DNA of 64,000 nt from [Clostridium] scindens (GTDB lineage: Bacteria; Bacillota; Clostridia; Lachnospirales; Lachnospiraceae), in assembly GCF_019597925.1 (NCBI RefSeq), contig NZ_CP080442.1, positions 1,902,001 through 1,966,000 of the forward strand, in the 5' to 3' direction. Positions 16,684-26,297 of the stretch are shown here, in pieces. The notes beneath the pieces are model-generated. The model did not search any database and was not told where the DNA came from. It was given only the letters and a program-made list of their open reading frames with translations. The translations under genes and the position numbers were made by a program. The stretch's first letter is position 1. The number at the start of each line of letters is the position of its first letter.

Positions 16684-19299
16684 ATGAATAGTAAGATTGT
16701 TTTGATAGATGGACATAGCATCCTGAACCGCGCGTTCTACGGGCTCCCGGATCTGACCAATGCAGACGGGCTTCATACGAATGCCATTTACGGCTTTCTG
16801 ACGATTATGTTCAAGATATTAGAAGAAGAAAAGCCGGAGTATCTGACGGTTGCTTTTGATGTACATGCGCCTACGTTCCGCCATGAGATGTATGAGGAAT
16901 ACAAAGGGACGAGAAAGCCTATGGCCGATGAACTGCGCCAGCAGGTGCCGGTGATCAAGGAAGTGTTAAAGGCGATGGGCATTCGGATCATCGAGCAGGC
17001 GGGGCTGGAGGCAGATGACCTGATCGGAACCTTGTCCAAGCGATGCGCGCAGAAGGGAATGGAAGTGTCCGTCATCTCCGGAGACCGGGATCTGCTGCAG
17101 CTGGCGACAGAGCAGGTGAAGATCCGCATTCCCAAGACGAAGCAGGGCCGTACGGAAGTGGAGGACTATTATGCCCAGGATGTCAAGGAACGCTATCAGG
17201 TAACTCCCACAGAGTTTATCGACCTGAAGGCGCTTATGGGCGATGCCTCCGACAATATACCAGGAGTGCCAAGCATTGGGGAGAAGACGGCGACAAAGAT
17301 CATCACGGAGTATCATTCAATCGAAGAGGCGCATGCCCATGTGGACGAGGTAAAGCCGCCCAGGGCGTCCAAAGCATTAAAAGAGCACTGGGATATGGCG
17401 GTCATGAGTAAGAGGCTGGCTACGATCAATGTGGACGCGGATTTTCCATATGAGCTGGATGAGGCAAAACTTGGGAATATCTACACGGAAGAGGCCTATG
17501 CTTACTTCCAGAAACTTCAGTTTAAGAATCTGCTGCAGCGTTTTGACGTGACCGCGCCATCCAACCAGGTGGAGGATGCGTTTCGGGAAGTTAAGGATAG
17601 AAAAGAGGCGGAAGCCATATTCGCGGCTGCAAAAGGAGCCGATGAGATAGGCGCGTGCATATTCAAGGATACCCAGAATGTGCTTCCGCTTTTCGCAGGG
17701 CAGGCCGGGATTGACGGCATTGGACTCTGCTTTTCTAAAAAGGATGTCTACTGCATTCGCGCGGGCCAGGGGATTGAAGTATCCTGGCTTCTGGAGCAGC
17801 TGGAGGGCGTAGCAAAAGACGCAGGGCGCTTTGCCATGTTTGACATCAAGGAGGCTCTGGAGCATATCCGCATTGCCCGCCAGGATAACTGTTTTGACGT
17901 GACGGTGGCAGCGTACCTTCTGAATCCTCTGAAAAGTAATTATACCTATGAGGATGTTGCAAGGGAACAGCTGAACCTGATTATAGAAGATAAGCTGGAT
18001 GCCTGGACGAAGGCATGCTATGAAGCCTATACGGCGTATGCCGCATCCGGGATTCTGTGGAAGAGACTGAAGGAATGCCTGATGGACAGGCTGTTTATGG
18101 ATATCGAGATGCCGCTGGTATTTACCCTTTATGACATGGAAGTAAACGGCGTGAAGGTTGAGGCTGAGGCGCTTAAGTATTACGGTGACCAGCTGGGTGC
18201 CAAGATCGTGGAATTGGAGAAGGATATTTATGAGGAAGCAGGAGAAACCTTCAACATCAATTCTCCGAAGCAGCTGGGCGTGGTCCTTTTTGAGAACATG
18301 AAGATTCCAGGGGGCAAGAAGACGAAAACAGGCTATTCTACGGCGGCGGACGTGCTGGAGAAACTAGCGCCGGATTACCCGATCATCGCAAAGATCCTGG
18401 AGTACAGGCAGTATACAAAACTGAAGTCCACCTATGCGGACGGGCTTGCAGGCTATATCCAGGAAGACGGACGGATCCACAGCAAGTTCAACCAGACGAT
18501 CACGGCAACCGGAAGACTGAGCAGTACGGAGCCGAACTTGCAGAATATTCCGATCCGTGTGGAACTGGGAAGACTGATTCGCAAGGTATTCATCCCGGAA
18601 GACGGATTCGTCTTCGTAGACGCGGATTATTCTCAGATTGAGCTGCGCGTGCTGGCCCATTGTTCCGGGGACAGCCATTTGATCGATGCCTACAAGGAGA
18701 AGAAGGACATCCACAGGATTACGGCGTCCCAGGTGTTCCACATTCCGTTTGACGAGGTTACCGACCAGCAGCGGCGCAATGCTAAGGCAGTCAATTTTGG
18801 AATCGTCTATGGCATCAGCTCGTTCGGGCTGAGCCAGGATTTGAGCATCACCAGGAAAGAGGCATCCAAGTATATAGAAGACTATTTCACCACCTATCCG
18901 GGCATCAAGATATTCCTGGATGATACGGTGAAGCATGCAAAAGAGATGGGGTATGTGGTAACCCTGTTCGGGCGCAGGCGCCCGGTTCCGGAACTGTCTT
19001 CCAGCAATTACATGCAGCGTTCCTTCGGCGAGAGGGTTGCTATGAATGCGCCCATCCAGGGAACAGCGGCGGATATTATCAAGATTGCGATGATAGGAGT
19101 GGGCAGGCGGCTTAAGGAGCAGAAGATGAAGTCCAGGCTGGTGCTGCAGGTTCATGACGAACTTCTGGTGGAGGCGTACAAGCCGGAACTTGACCAGGTA
19201 AAGAAGATACTGAAAGAAGAGATGGAGCAGGCAGCATCTTTGGATGTGCCGCTGGAGATAGACATGCATACAGGAGATAACTGGTACGAAGCAAAGTAG
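16684..19299 (+). CDS. polA: DNA polymerase I
   Basis: An 871-residue polymerase for repair and Okazaki-fragment processing. Residues 1-290 are the 5'-3' exonuclease (LIDGHSILNRAFYG, AFDVHAPTFRHEMYEEYKG, GLEADDLIGTL, LMGDASDNIPGVPSIGEKTA). The middle domain (about 300-480) retains the 3'-5' exonuclease fold, but the canonical acidic active-site residues are not evident, so proofreading is probably absent. The C-terminal polymerase has motif A FVDADYSQIELRVLAH, motif B RRNAKAVNFGIVYGIS and motif C LQVHDELLVEA. It is followed at 12 bases by coaE, as in many Clostridia. Confidence 0.97.
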   Translation: MNSKIVLIDGHSILNRAFYGLPDLTNADGLHTNAIYGFLTIMFKILEEEKPEYLTVAFDVHAPTFRHEMYEEYKGTRKPMADELRQQVPVIKEVLKAMGIRIIEQAGLEADDLIGTLSKRCAQKGMEVSVISGDRDLLQLATEQVKIRIPKTKQGRTEVEDYYAQDVKERYQVTPTEFIDLKALMGDASDNIPGVPSIGEKTATKIITEYHSIEEAHAHVDEVKPPRASKALKEHWDMAVMSKRLATINVDADFPYELDEAKLGNIYTEEAYAYFQKLQFKNLLQRFDVTAPSNQVEDAFREVKDRKEAEAIFAAAKGADEIGACIFKDTQNVLPLFAGQAGIDGIGLCFSKKDVYCIRAGQGIEVSWLLEQLEGVAKDAGRFAMFDIKEALEHIRIARQDNCFDVTVAAYLLNPLKSNYTYEDVAREQLNLIIEDKLDAWTKACYEAYTAYAASGILWKRLKECLMDRLFMDIEMPLVFTLYDMEVNGVKVEAEALKYYGDQLGAKIVELEKDIYEEAGETFNINSPKQLGVVLFENMKIPGGKKTKTGYSTAADVLEKLAPDYPIIAKILEYRQYTKLKSTYADGLAGYIQEDGRIHSKFNQTITATGRLSSTEPNLQNIPIRVELGRLIRKVFIPEDGFVFVDADYSQIELRVLAHCSGDSHLIDAYKEKKDIHRITASQVFHIPFDEVTDQQRRNAKAVNFGIVYGISSFGLSQDLSITRKEASKYIEDYFTTYPGIKIFLDDTVKHAKEMGYVVTLFGRRRPVPELSSSNYMQRSFGERVAMNAPIQGTAADIIKIAMIGVGRRLKEQKMKSRLVLQVHDELLVEAYKPELDQVKKILKEEMEQAASLDVPLEIDMHTGDNWYEAK

Positions 19300-19311
19300 A
19301 GGTGTAGACTT

Positions 19312-19902
19312 ATGAAGATTATTGGAATTACTGGCGGAGTAGGGGCAGGAAAGACGCAGATACTGGAGTACCTCAATAACAAATACGGAGCAACCATCTG
19401 TCAGGCGGATCAAGTGGGGAAGAAACTCCAGAAAAAGGGAACCCCATGCTTTGAGGCCATTGTGGAGCATTTCGGGACGGATATCCTGGATGAGAAGGGC
19501 GAGCTTGACAGAGAAAGGCTGGCAGAAATCGTATTTTCGAAGAAAGAAGAATTATCCGTGCTCAATGGCATTATCCATCCTGCGGTGAAGGAAGAGATCC
19601 GCAGGAAGATAGCCAAAGAGGAGCGGAAGAATACGAATCTGTTCATCGTGGAGGCAGCGCTTTTGATTGAAGATAACTATGAAGAGATCTGCGATGAACT
19701 GTGGTATGTCTATGTGGAAGACGAGATTCGTAAAAAGCGGCTGATCTACGCAAGAGGCTATGATGCCCGGAAAGTGGACGACATCATTGCCGCCCAGCTG
19801 CCAAAGGATGTATTCCTGAAGCATTGCGACAGGGTCATCGACAACAACGGCGTCTTTGAGGAGACGAAGATGCAGCTGGATCAGATTGTAGCAGATTTAT
19901 AA
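19312..19902 (+). CDS. coaE: Dephospho-CoA kinase
   Basis: A 196-residue P-loop kinase for the last step of coenzyme A synthesis, phosphorylating the 3'-hydroxyl of dephospho-CoA. Walker A is GGVGAGKTQ near residue 8, and ADQVGKKLQKKG and the lid-region basic stretch IRKKRLIYARGYD fit the family. It sits between polA and the metallohydrolase gene, in the frequent polA-coaE arrangement. The site AGAGGTGTAG precedes the ATG. Confidence 0.95.
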   Translation: MKIIGITGGVGAGKTQILEYLNNKYGATICQADQVGKKLQKKGTPCFEAIVEHFGTDILDEKGELDRERLAEIVFSKKEELSVLNGIIHPAVKEEIRRKIAKEERKNTNLFIVEAALLIEDNYEEICDELWYVYVEDEIRKKRLIYARGYDARKVDDIIAAQLPKDVFLKHCDRVIDNNGVFEETKMQLDQIVADL

Positions 19903-19923
19903 GAAAGGCAGAATAGACAGATT

Positions 19924-20721
19924 ATGAGATTATGCAGTATTGCCAGTGGAAGCAGCGGAAACTGCATCTACGTAGGAGATGACGATACTCATCTGCTGGT
20001 GGATACAGGAATCAGCAAGAAGAGAATTGAGCAGGGATTACATACATTAGGAATTAAGGGAGAAGAACTGAACGGCATTCTGATCACCCATGAGCATGTG
20101 GATCATATCCAGGGGCTGGGGGTATTCAGCAGGAAGTACGGGATACCCATCTATGCCACCCGGGGGACGATTGAAGGAATCCGATGCTGCACAAGCCTGG
20201 GGAAGATGCCGGAAGGACTGCTGCATGATGTCCCGGTGGATGAGACATTTTCACTTGGAGGCATGAGCATACGGCCTTTTGCGATCTCCCATGACGCTAA
20301 GGAGCCTTCCGGATACCGGATCGAGAATGAGACGAAATCCGTGGCGGTAGCGACAGACCTGGGGAAATACGACGAATACACGGTAGAGCATCTGAAGGAT
20401 CTGAATGCGGTAGTCCTGGAGGCAAACCACGATATCCACATGCTTGAAGTAGGTCCCTATCCCTATCCTCTTAAAAGGAGAGTGGCAGGAGATAAAGGAC
20501 ATTTGTCAAATGAATTGTCAGGAAGGCTTCTTTGTGATATACTGCATGACAACCTTCAATATGTGGTGCTGGGCCATCTGAGTAAGGAGAATAATTACGA
20601 AGAACTGGCCTACGAGACGGTCAAGCTGGAGGTCAGCATCGGCGACAACCCATATAAAGGCGAAGATATCCCTATGATGGTAGCAAAGAGGGATATGGTA
20701 TCAGAGATTATAACATTATAG
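19924..20721 (+). CDS. MBL-fold metallohydrolase (WalJ/YycJ-like)
   Basis: A 265-residue metallo-beta-lactamase-fold protein: N-terminal SGSSGNCIYVGDDDTHLLVD, metal-binding THEHVDHIQG, further ligands in ISHDAKEPSG, and a distal histidine in VVLGHLSKENN. The order matches YycJ/WalJ, a predicted 5'-3' exonuclease linked to DNA maintenance and wall homeostasis in Bacillus. In Bacillus it sits in the walRK operon; here it follows polA-coaE, which supports a DNA-related role. It starts 21 bases after coaE. Confidence 0.88.
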   Translation: MRLCSIASGSSGNCIYVGDDDTHLLVDTGISKKRIEQGLHTLGIKGEELNGILITHEHVDHIQGLGVFSRKYGIPIYATRGTIEGIRCCTSLGKMPEGLLHDVPVDETFSLGGMSIRPFAISHDAKEPSGYRIENETKSVAVATDLGKYDEYTVEHLKDLNAVVLEANHDIHMLEVGPYPYPLKRRVAGDKGHLSNELSGRLLCDILHDNLQYVVLGHLSKENNYEELAYETVKLEVSIGDNPYKGEDIPMMVAKRDMVSEIITL

Positions 20722-20749
20722 CGACATGGCACAGTAGGAGGATAAGACA

Positions 20750-21022
20750 ATGAAGAAATGCGTGATTACGGTTGTAGGAAAAGATACGGTGGGAATTATT
20801 GCCAAGGTTTGTACATATCTGGCGGAGACGAATATTAATGTACTGGATATATCCCAGACGATCGTCGACGGATATTTTAACATGATGGCGATCGTAGATG
20901 TTACCAAATCCAGCAAAGAGATTGCGACGGTTGCGAAGGAACTGGAAGACCTGGGCCTTACCATAGGAGTGACGATTCACTGCCAGAGGGAAGAGATATT
21001 TGAAAAGATGCACAGATTATAA
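20750..21022 (+). CDS. ACT domain protein (UPF0237 type)
   Basis: A 90-residue stand-alone ACT domain: KKCVITVVGKDTVGIIAKV at the start, then NVLDISQTIVDGYFNMMAIVD. ACT domains bind amino acids or similar small ligands. It lies 23 bases before the UPF0210 gene, and this two-gene pairing is common in Firmicutes, so a joint function is likely, but no reaction is assigned. The site is AGGAGGATAAGACA. Confidence 0.9.
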   Translation: MKKCVITVVGKDTVGIIAKVCTYLAETNINVLDISQTIVDGYFNMMAIVDVTKSSKEIATVAKELEDLGLTIGVTIHCQREEIFEKMHRL

Positions 21023-21045
21023 GACTACTTAAGAAAGGCCAGGGC

Positions 21046-22419
21046 ATGCAAACTATGATAAACAGATATGAAGTATATGAGACGAACCAGATGATCGAGC
21101 AGGAGAACCTTGATGTAAGGACGATTACCCTTGGCATCAGCCTGCTGGACTGTATTGATGCGGATCTTGAGAAACTCAATGAAAATATTTACCATAAGAT
21201 TACGACGGTGGCAAAGAACTTGGTGTCAACCGGCGAAGAGATTGAAAGAGAGTTCGGAATTCCGATTGTAAATAAACGAATTTCCATTACCCCTATCGCG
21301 CTGATCGGAGGGGCGGCCTGCAAGAAGCAGGAAGACTATGTAAAGGTGGCGAAGACTCTGGATGCCGCGGCCAAGGAAGTAGGCGTCAACTTTATCGGGG
21401 GATATTCCGCGCTGGTGTCAAAGTCTATGACCAAAAGCGATGAGATGCTGATCCGTTCCATTCCGGAAGCGCTGGCGTGCACGGAGCGGGTGTGCAGTTC
21501 CATCAATGTGGGCTCTACCAGGACGGGCATCAACATGGACGCGGTACGCTTAAGCGGAGAGATTGTGAAAGCCACCGCCGAAGCGACGAAGGAGATGGAT
21601 TCCCTGGGATGTGCCAAATTGGTGGTCTTCTGCAATGCGCCGGATGACAATCCGTTCATGGCAGGAGCGTTCCTTGGAGTTACGGAAGGAGACGCTGTCA
21701 TCAACGTAGGAGTCAGCGGTCCGGGAGTCGTTAAGCACGCCATAGAGCAGGTGCGCGGCAAGGGATTTGAAAAATTATGCGAGACGATAAAGAAGACGGC
21801 GTTCAAGGTTACAAGGGTCGGACAGCTGGTGGCAGGCGAAGCGTCCAAACGGCTGGGGATTCCTTTTGGAATTGTGGATCTGTCTCTGGCGCCTACGCCG
21901 GCTGTTGGGGACAGCGTGGCCGAGATATTGGAAGAGATCGGGCTGGAGCGCGTAGGGGCGCCTGGGACTACCGCGGCTCTTGCCATGCTCAATGACCAGG
22001 TAAAGAAGGGCGGCGTCATGGCGTCTTCCTATGTGGGAGGCTTAAGCGGCGCATTCATCCCGGTCAGCGAAGACAAGGGAATGATCGACGCGGTGAAGAT
22101 GGGAGCCCTTACCATGGAAAAACTGGAGGCGATGACCTGCGTCTGTTCCGTAGGACTTGACATGATCGCCATACCTGGAAAGACAAAAGCAACTACAATA
22201 TCCGGAATTATCGCCGATGAGATGGCAATCGGCATGGTGAATCAGAAGACGACGGCAGTCCGCCTGATTCCGGTTATTGGCAAAGACGTAGGAGAGACGG
22301 CTGAATTCGGCGGCCTGCTGGGCTATGCCCCAATCATGCCGGTGAATGAGTATGATTGCAGCGCCTTTGTAAACAGGCAGGGAAGAATCCCTGCGCCGAT
22401 TCACAGTTTTAAGAATTAG
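21046..22419 (+). CDS. UPF0210 / DUF711 family protein
   Basis: A 457-residue protein of the UPF0210 family (ITLGISLLDCIDADLEKLNENIY, KRISITPIALIGGA, FIGGYSALV, STRTGINMDAV). The fold is related to the glycyl-radical enzyme barrel, but no C-terminal glycyl-radical motif is visible. Function unknown. Two starts are possible: ATG at 21046 (7 bases after AGAAAGG) or ATG at 21055, where most homologues would begin (MINRYEVYET). Coupled with the ACT gene upstream, the pair may sense and act on an amino-acid-like compound (inference). Confidence 0.88.
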   Translation: MQTMINRYEVYETNQMIEQENLDVRTITLGISLLDCIDADLEKLNENIYHKITTVAKNLVSTGEEIEREFGIPIVNKRISITPIALIGGAACKKQEDYVKVAKTLDAAAKEVGVNFIGGYSALVSKSMTKSDEMLIRSIPEALACTERVCSSINVGSTRTGINMDAVRLSGEIVKATAEATKEMDSLGCAKLVVFCNAPDDNPFMAGAFLGVTEGDAVINVGVSGPGVVKHAIEQVRGKGFEKLCETIKKTAFKVTRVGQLVAGEASKRLGIPFGIVDLSLAPTPAVGDSVAEILEEIGLERVGAPGTTAALAMLNDQVKKGGVMASSYVGGLSGAFIPVSEDKGMIDAVKMGALTMEKLEAMTCVCSVGLDMIAIPGKTKATTISGIIADEMAIGMVNQKTTAVRLIPVIGKDVGETAEFGGLLGYAPIMPVNEYDCSAFVNRQGRIPAPIHSFKN

Positions 22420-22432
22420 AGAGGATGTTTGG

Positions 22433-23287
22433 ATGGGAACAATAGCAGTTGTCACGGACAGCAATAGCGGTATTACCCAGAATGAAGCGAAGGAGCTGGG
22501 GATCCAGGTGATTCCGATGCCGTTCTATATCAATGGGGAACTCTATTATGAGGATATCACTTTGAGCCAGGAAGAGTTCTATGAGAGGCTGGCGGAAGAT
22601 GCGGATATATCTACTTCGCAGCCTGCGCCTGCAGATGTCATGGAATTATGGGAGGAATTACTGGAAAGTTATGATGAAGTGATCCATATCCCGATGTCCA
22701 GCGGCCTGAGCAGTTCCTGCGAGACAGCAATGGCTCTTGCCCAGGAGTTTGACGGAAAGGTCCATGTAATTGATAACCAGAGGATATCGGTCACCCAGAG
22801 ACAGTCTGTTCTGGACGCGATTGAAATGGCTTCAAGGGGTCTGAGTGCAGCGCAGATCGAGGAGACTCTGATGCGCGAACGGCTGGAAGCCAGCATCTAT
22901 ATTACCGTGGATACGCTGAAATATCTGAAGAAAGGCGGCAGAATAACGCCTGCCGCGGCAGCGCTTGGAACGGTGCTTAATATTAAGCCGGTGCTCCAGA
23001 TCCAGGGAGAGAAACTGGACTCTTTTGCCAAAGTGCGAGGATGGAAAGCGGCAAAAAAGACGATGCTGGATGCAATGGAAAAGGATATCAACGGACGTTT
23101 TGCCGGGAAAAAGGTACATCTGGAAGCAGCCTATACCTGCTCGGATGAAGAGGCGCTGGCATGGAAGTCTGAGATTGAGAAGAGATTCCCGGGCTATGAG
23201 ATACAGCTGGACAGGCTGTCCTTGAGCGTAGCCTGCCACATCGGCAGTGGGGCAATGGCAGTAGCCTGCAGCCGGGTAATTGAATAG
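22433..23287 (+). CDS. DegV family fatty-acid-binding protein
   Basis: A 284-residue protein of the DegV/FakB family: VVTDSNSGI, residues STSQPAPADV binding the lipid carboxylate, IPMSSGLSSSCETA and the lid region. DegV proteins hold one fatty acid and, as FakB, present it to the kinase FakA. No fakA lies nearby, so the partner would be elsewhere. It follows the UPF0210 gene by 13 bases and ends the operon at the shared terminator at 23299. Confidence 0.92.
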   Translation: MGTIAVVTDSNSGITQNEAKELGIQVIPMPFYINGELYYEDITLSQEEFYERLAEDADISTSQPAPADVMELWEELLESYDEVIHIPMSSGLSSSCETAMALAQEFDGKVHVIDNQRISVTQRQSVLDAIEMASRGLSAAQIEETLMRERLEASIYITVDTLKYLKKGGRITPAAAALGTVLNIKPVLQIQGEKLDSFAKVRGWKAAKKTMLDAMEKDINGRFAGKKVHLEAAYTCSDEEALAWKSEIEKRFPGYEIQLDRLSLSVACHIGSGAMAVACSRVIE

Positions 23288-23298
23288 AGAAGCATAAA

Positions 23299-23346
23299 AA
23301 AGGCAGGCGCCAAAAAAAGAGTAATCTTTTTCTGGCGCCTGCCTTT
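23299..23346. terminator. Bidirectional terminator between degV-like gene and tmcAL
   Basis: AAAGGCAGGCGCCA (23299-23312) pairs with TGGCGCCTGCCTTT (23333-23346) in a perfect 14-bp stem, with A/T runs on both flanks. Convergent genes on both sides can use it. Confidence 0.9.
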
Positions 23347-23363
23347 CTGTCCAGGAAACACGT

Positions 23364-24647
23364 CTAGATTCTCACGATCTGATGCTGATATTCATTGATG
23401 AAAGGCAGCTTGAACTTGTTCGTAATGATGCTTTCATAGAGATTGGAGGCAAAGATGTCCTTGCTTAGCATATTTAGCCCTGCCGGGGTTAAGTCTTCCG
23501 TCTGGGTCAATTTGGTGATGATCGGCACGGAGGAACTGTTCTTCAGGCAGGAGAGGATCTGGCCGGCATCCTTGCGGAATCCCAGAATGCGTGCATACTG
23601 ACAGTAGCCTTCCTCCTGATAGGAGAGCATGTCTTCATTGGTGATATCAAGCAGGATATGAAACAGGCTGCGGCTGATGCGGGTGTAGGTCATATCCCGG
23701 GTCTTGAGAAGATCGCAGAACTGGTCAAACGTGATGAAATCATTGGCATGGTTCATGATCCGGTTAGCCAGATCCTCGGTCACATCCTTGTACTTGACCA
23801 GAGTATCGCTGGTCTCGGTCAGCAGCTTGTACTTTAGAAGAAGTGAAAAGTCATTGGAGTAGATTGGATATCGGGTACGGTGCATCTCTTCCAGAAGACG
23901 GATACAGGACGGAGGCACCTGGCCTTCCAGCCGGGTCAGCACCTCGGACATGGCGGGCTCGTCAAACATGCCTTCCTCCTCCAGATGGATGGAACTGCTG
24001 GCATAGGCCAGCAACTTGCGGATGGCGGACGCGGAACTGTAGCTGCCGGTCAGTTCCTCATCGTGGTAGCCGGATACCATGCGTTTGATGGTATAAGTCT
24101 TGATGCTGCTTTTTTTCTTGTAGAGCGCCTTAATGTACTCAATGCCCAGAATGTTATTGGGCTGTTCCAGAATCACATCCAGGGAATCATCCTTTAAATA
24201 AGCCTTTAAGGCCATCTGTCTTGCCCGTGGAAAGGAGATGCCCTTTCTTAACGCCTCCTGAAGGGAGAACTTATATTCCTCCGGCTCGTCGGCAGTCACG
24301 CGGGCAATCCTTTCCAGAACTTTGTAGTCTCCGCATTCGCTGCCAAAACAGATGGAGTCTATGCATCCCAGCTGCTCAAACAGGGAGATGGCGCCCGCGG
24401 CAAAATATTCGGCGCTTCCGGAAGCGTAGCATACAGGAAGTTCCATGACGACGGGCACGCCGGCTTCGAGGGCTACCTCCGCTCTTAGATGCTTGGGCAT
24501 AATGGCCGGAGCGCCCCGCTGCACGTAGTTGCCGCTCATAACAACGACTGCCGCATCCGCCCCGGATATCTCTTTTGCTTTTTGAATATGGTACAGGTGT
24601 CCATTGTGAAATGGGTTGTATTCCGTGATCAATCCTACTATTTTCAT
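23364..24647 (-). CDS. tmcAL: tRNA(Met) cytidine acetate ligase
   Basis: A 427-residue nucleotidyltransferase-fold protein (YlbM family). The start KIVGLITEYNPFHNGHLYHI contains the HxGH-type ATP motif; VVMSGNYVQRGAPA and FGSECGD follow. TmcAL makes N4-acetylcytidine at the wobble base of elongator tRNA-Met from acetate and ATP. The open frame extends 49 codons further upstream, but the ATG at 24647 is the family start and has AAGGAGATTCTC before it. Acetate as substrate fits an acetogenic fermenter with pta-ackA close by, though no regulation is implied. Confidence 0.9.
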   Translation of the reverse strand: MKIVGLITEYNPFHNGHLYHIQKAKEISGADAAVVVMSGNYVQRGAPAIMPKHLRAEVALEAGVPVVMELPVCYASGSAEYFAAGAISLFEQLGCIDSICFGSECGDYKVLERIARVTADEPEEYKFSLQEALRKGISFPRARQMALKAYLKDDSLDVILEQPNNILGIEYIKALYKKKSSIKTYTIKRMVSGYHDEELTGSYSSASAIRKLLAYASSSIHLEEEGMFDEPAMSEVLTRLEGQVPPSCIRLLEEMHRTRYPIYSNDFSLLLKYKLLTETSDTLVKYKDVTEDLANRIMNHANDFITFDQFCDLLKTRDMTYTRISRSLFHILLDITNEDMLSYQEEGYCQYARILGFRKDAGQILSCLKNSSSVPIITKLTQTEDLTPAGLNMLSKDIFASNLYESIITNKFKLPFINEYQHQIVRI

Positions 24648-24678
24648 GAGAATCTCCTTGTATATCCTTTTGAAATTG

Positions 24679-24707
24679 ATTATACTATAGAAAGATTGGG
24701 GATGCAA
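24679..24707 (-). promoter_or_regulatory. Promoter of tmcAL
   Basis: Minus strand: TTGCAT, 17 bases, TATAAT, 31 bases before the tmcAL start codon. Confidence 0.6.
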
Positions 24708-24736
24708 TGAATGACAGGAGAGGAGGGGATGCATAG

Positions 24737-26182
24737 ATGAGTGAGGATTGGAAGGCCGACCGTCAAAAGGTTGAAGATTCTGTCGAAGAATCAAAGATTA
24801 TGCCGGATCTTGCAGAAACGGACTATCTGGAAGAACGGGAGGAACTGACGGAAGAACGGATACTGGAGATGCTGGAAGAGCGCCAGTATAAGGATTTAAA
24901 GGAAGAACTCGAAAATAATATGTATCCCATTGACCTGGCTGACATCCTGGAGAATTTTGACCAGAAGCATCTGGTTATGGTATTCAGGCTTCTGGCCAAG
25001 GAAGAGGCGGCAGAGACATTTACGTATATGAACAGCGATATGCGCGAGCTGCTGATCAATGCACTGACGGATTCCGAACTGGAAGAAGTCATGGAAGAGA
25101 TGTACTTAGACGATACGGTAGACGTTCTGGAGGAGATGCCGGCCAATGTGGTGGACAGGCTTCTGATGGCCACGGATGAGGAGACAAGAGTCCAGATCAA
25201 CCAGCTGCTCCAGTATCCGGAGGACAGCGCGGGAAGCGTGATGAACGTAGACTATATCGCGCTGAGAAAAGAGATGACGGTTGCAGAGTCCATCCTGAAG
25301 ATCCGCCAGGTCGGTATCAACAAAGAGACCATCTATACCTGCTATGTCACGGAGAAGCGCAAGCTGATCGGCCAGGTAGACGTAAAGGAACTTCTTACTA
25401 CCAGCGAATCCAAGACGGTGGAAGAGATCATGGACACGAATATGCTGTATGCGCATACGACGGATGATCAGGAAGACGTGGCAAGGACCATCACCAAGTA
25501 CGGCCTGATCGCGCTTCCTATCGTGGACCATGAGATGTGCATGGTGGGAATCGTAACCGTTGACGATGCCATGGTTGTCCTGCAGGAAGAGACGACGGAA
25601 GATATCAGCATCATGGCCGGTGTCAATCCCAATGAGGAGACTTACTTTGGCACGACGGTATTGGAACATGTGAAGAGCCGTATTCCCTGGCTTCTGTTCT
25701 TGATGCTGTCTGCCACGGTGACGCAGATGATCATGAACAGTTATGAGGCGGCCCTTGCGGTCATGCCGCAGCTGGCGGGATTCATTCCTATGCTTACCGG
25801 TACTGGAGGCAATTGCGGCTCCCAGAGTTCCACGCTGGTCATCCGGGGGCTGGCGGTAGGCGAGATCGAGTTTAAGGATCTGTTCAAAGTCATCTGGAAG
25901 GAAGTTCGCATCGCGGTGTGCATCAGCCTGATCCTTTCGGTGGTTAACGGTCTTCGGATCCTGCTGATGGGACAAGGGGATGCAATGATGGCATTTACCA
26001 TCGGGCTTACCATGGCATGCACGGTAGTGATCGCCAAGGTGGTAGGCTGTACCCTGCCTCTTCTGGCAAAGAAAGTGGGACTGGATCCTGCCATCATGGC
26101 TACGCCGCTGATTTCTACCCTGGTAGACATCAGTACCATCAGCGTATACTTTGCCATTGTCAGCACGGCATTTGCCCTGTAG
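24737..26182 (+). CDS. mgtE: Magnesium transporter MgtE
   Basis: A 481-residue Mg2+ channel. Residues about 40-160 form the superhelical N domain (YPIDLADILENFDQKHL, LADE-like acidic helices), 165-290 the paired CBS domains (AGSVMNVDYIALRKEMTV, ALPIVDHEMCMVGIVTVDD), and 315-481 five membrane helices with the pore motif LTGTGGNCGSQSS. All parts are present at normal length. The N domain and CBS pair close the pore when Mg2+ is high. The site GAGAGGAGGGG precedes the ATG. No M-box riboswitch is visible in the 89 bases upstream. Confidence 0.96.
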   Translation: MSEDWKADRQKVEDSVEESKIMPDLAETDYLEEREELTEERILEMLEERQYKDLKEELENNMYPIDLADILENFDQKHLVMVFRLLAKEEAAETFTYMNSDMRELLINALTDSELEEVMEEMYLDDTVDVLEEMPANVVDRLLMATDEETRVQINQLLQYPEDSAGSVMNVDYIALRKEMTVAESILKIRQVGINKETIYTCYVTEKRKLIGQVDVKELLTTSESKTVEEIMDTNMLYAHTTDDQEDVARTITKYGLIALPIVDHEMCMVGIVTVDDAMVVLQEETTEDISIMAGVNPNEETYFGTTVLEHVKSRIPWLLFLMLSATVTQMIMNSYEAALAVMPQLAGFIPMLTGTGGNCGSQSSTLVIRGLAVGEIEFKDLFKVIWKEVRIAVCISLILSVVNGLRILLMGQGDAMMAFTIGLTMACTVVIAKVVGCTLPLLAKKVGLDPAIMATPLISTLVDISTISVYFAIVSTAFAL

Positions 26183-26216
26183 GAGATTGTATGCAAAAAT
26201 AGACAGAAGATTCTAC

Positions 26217-26250
26217 AAAGAGACCTTGTTTGCATGGTCTCTTTGTATTA
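26217..26250 (+). terminator. Terminator after mgtE
   Basis: AAAGAGACC pairs with GGTCTCTTT across an 10-base loop, followed by a T-rich but interrupted run. The hairpin overlaps the promoter for pta. Confidence 0.6.
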
Positions 26251-26254
26251 TAAT
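26226..26254 (+). promoter_or_regulatory. Promoter for pta-ackA, inside the mgtE terminator
   Basis: TTGTTT, 17 bases, TATAAT. The -35 box lies in the loop of the mgtE terminator and the -10 box just after its stem. Confidence 0.6.
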
Positions 26255-26297
26255 AGAAATACTGAGAAAATATGGAATGGAAAGGAGTCTATCAATC

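Noticed and set aside
24648..24794. 49-codon N-terminal extension of tmcAL
   Set aside because: The family starts at the ATG at 24647, which has its own ribosome site; the extension crosses the promoter.
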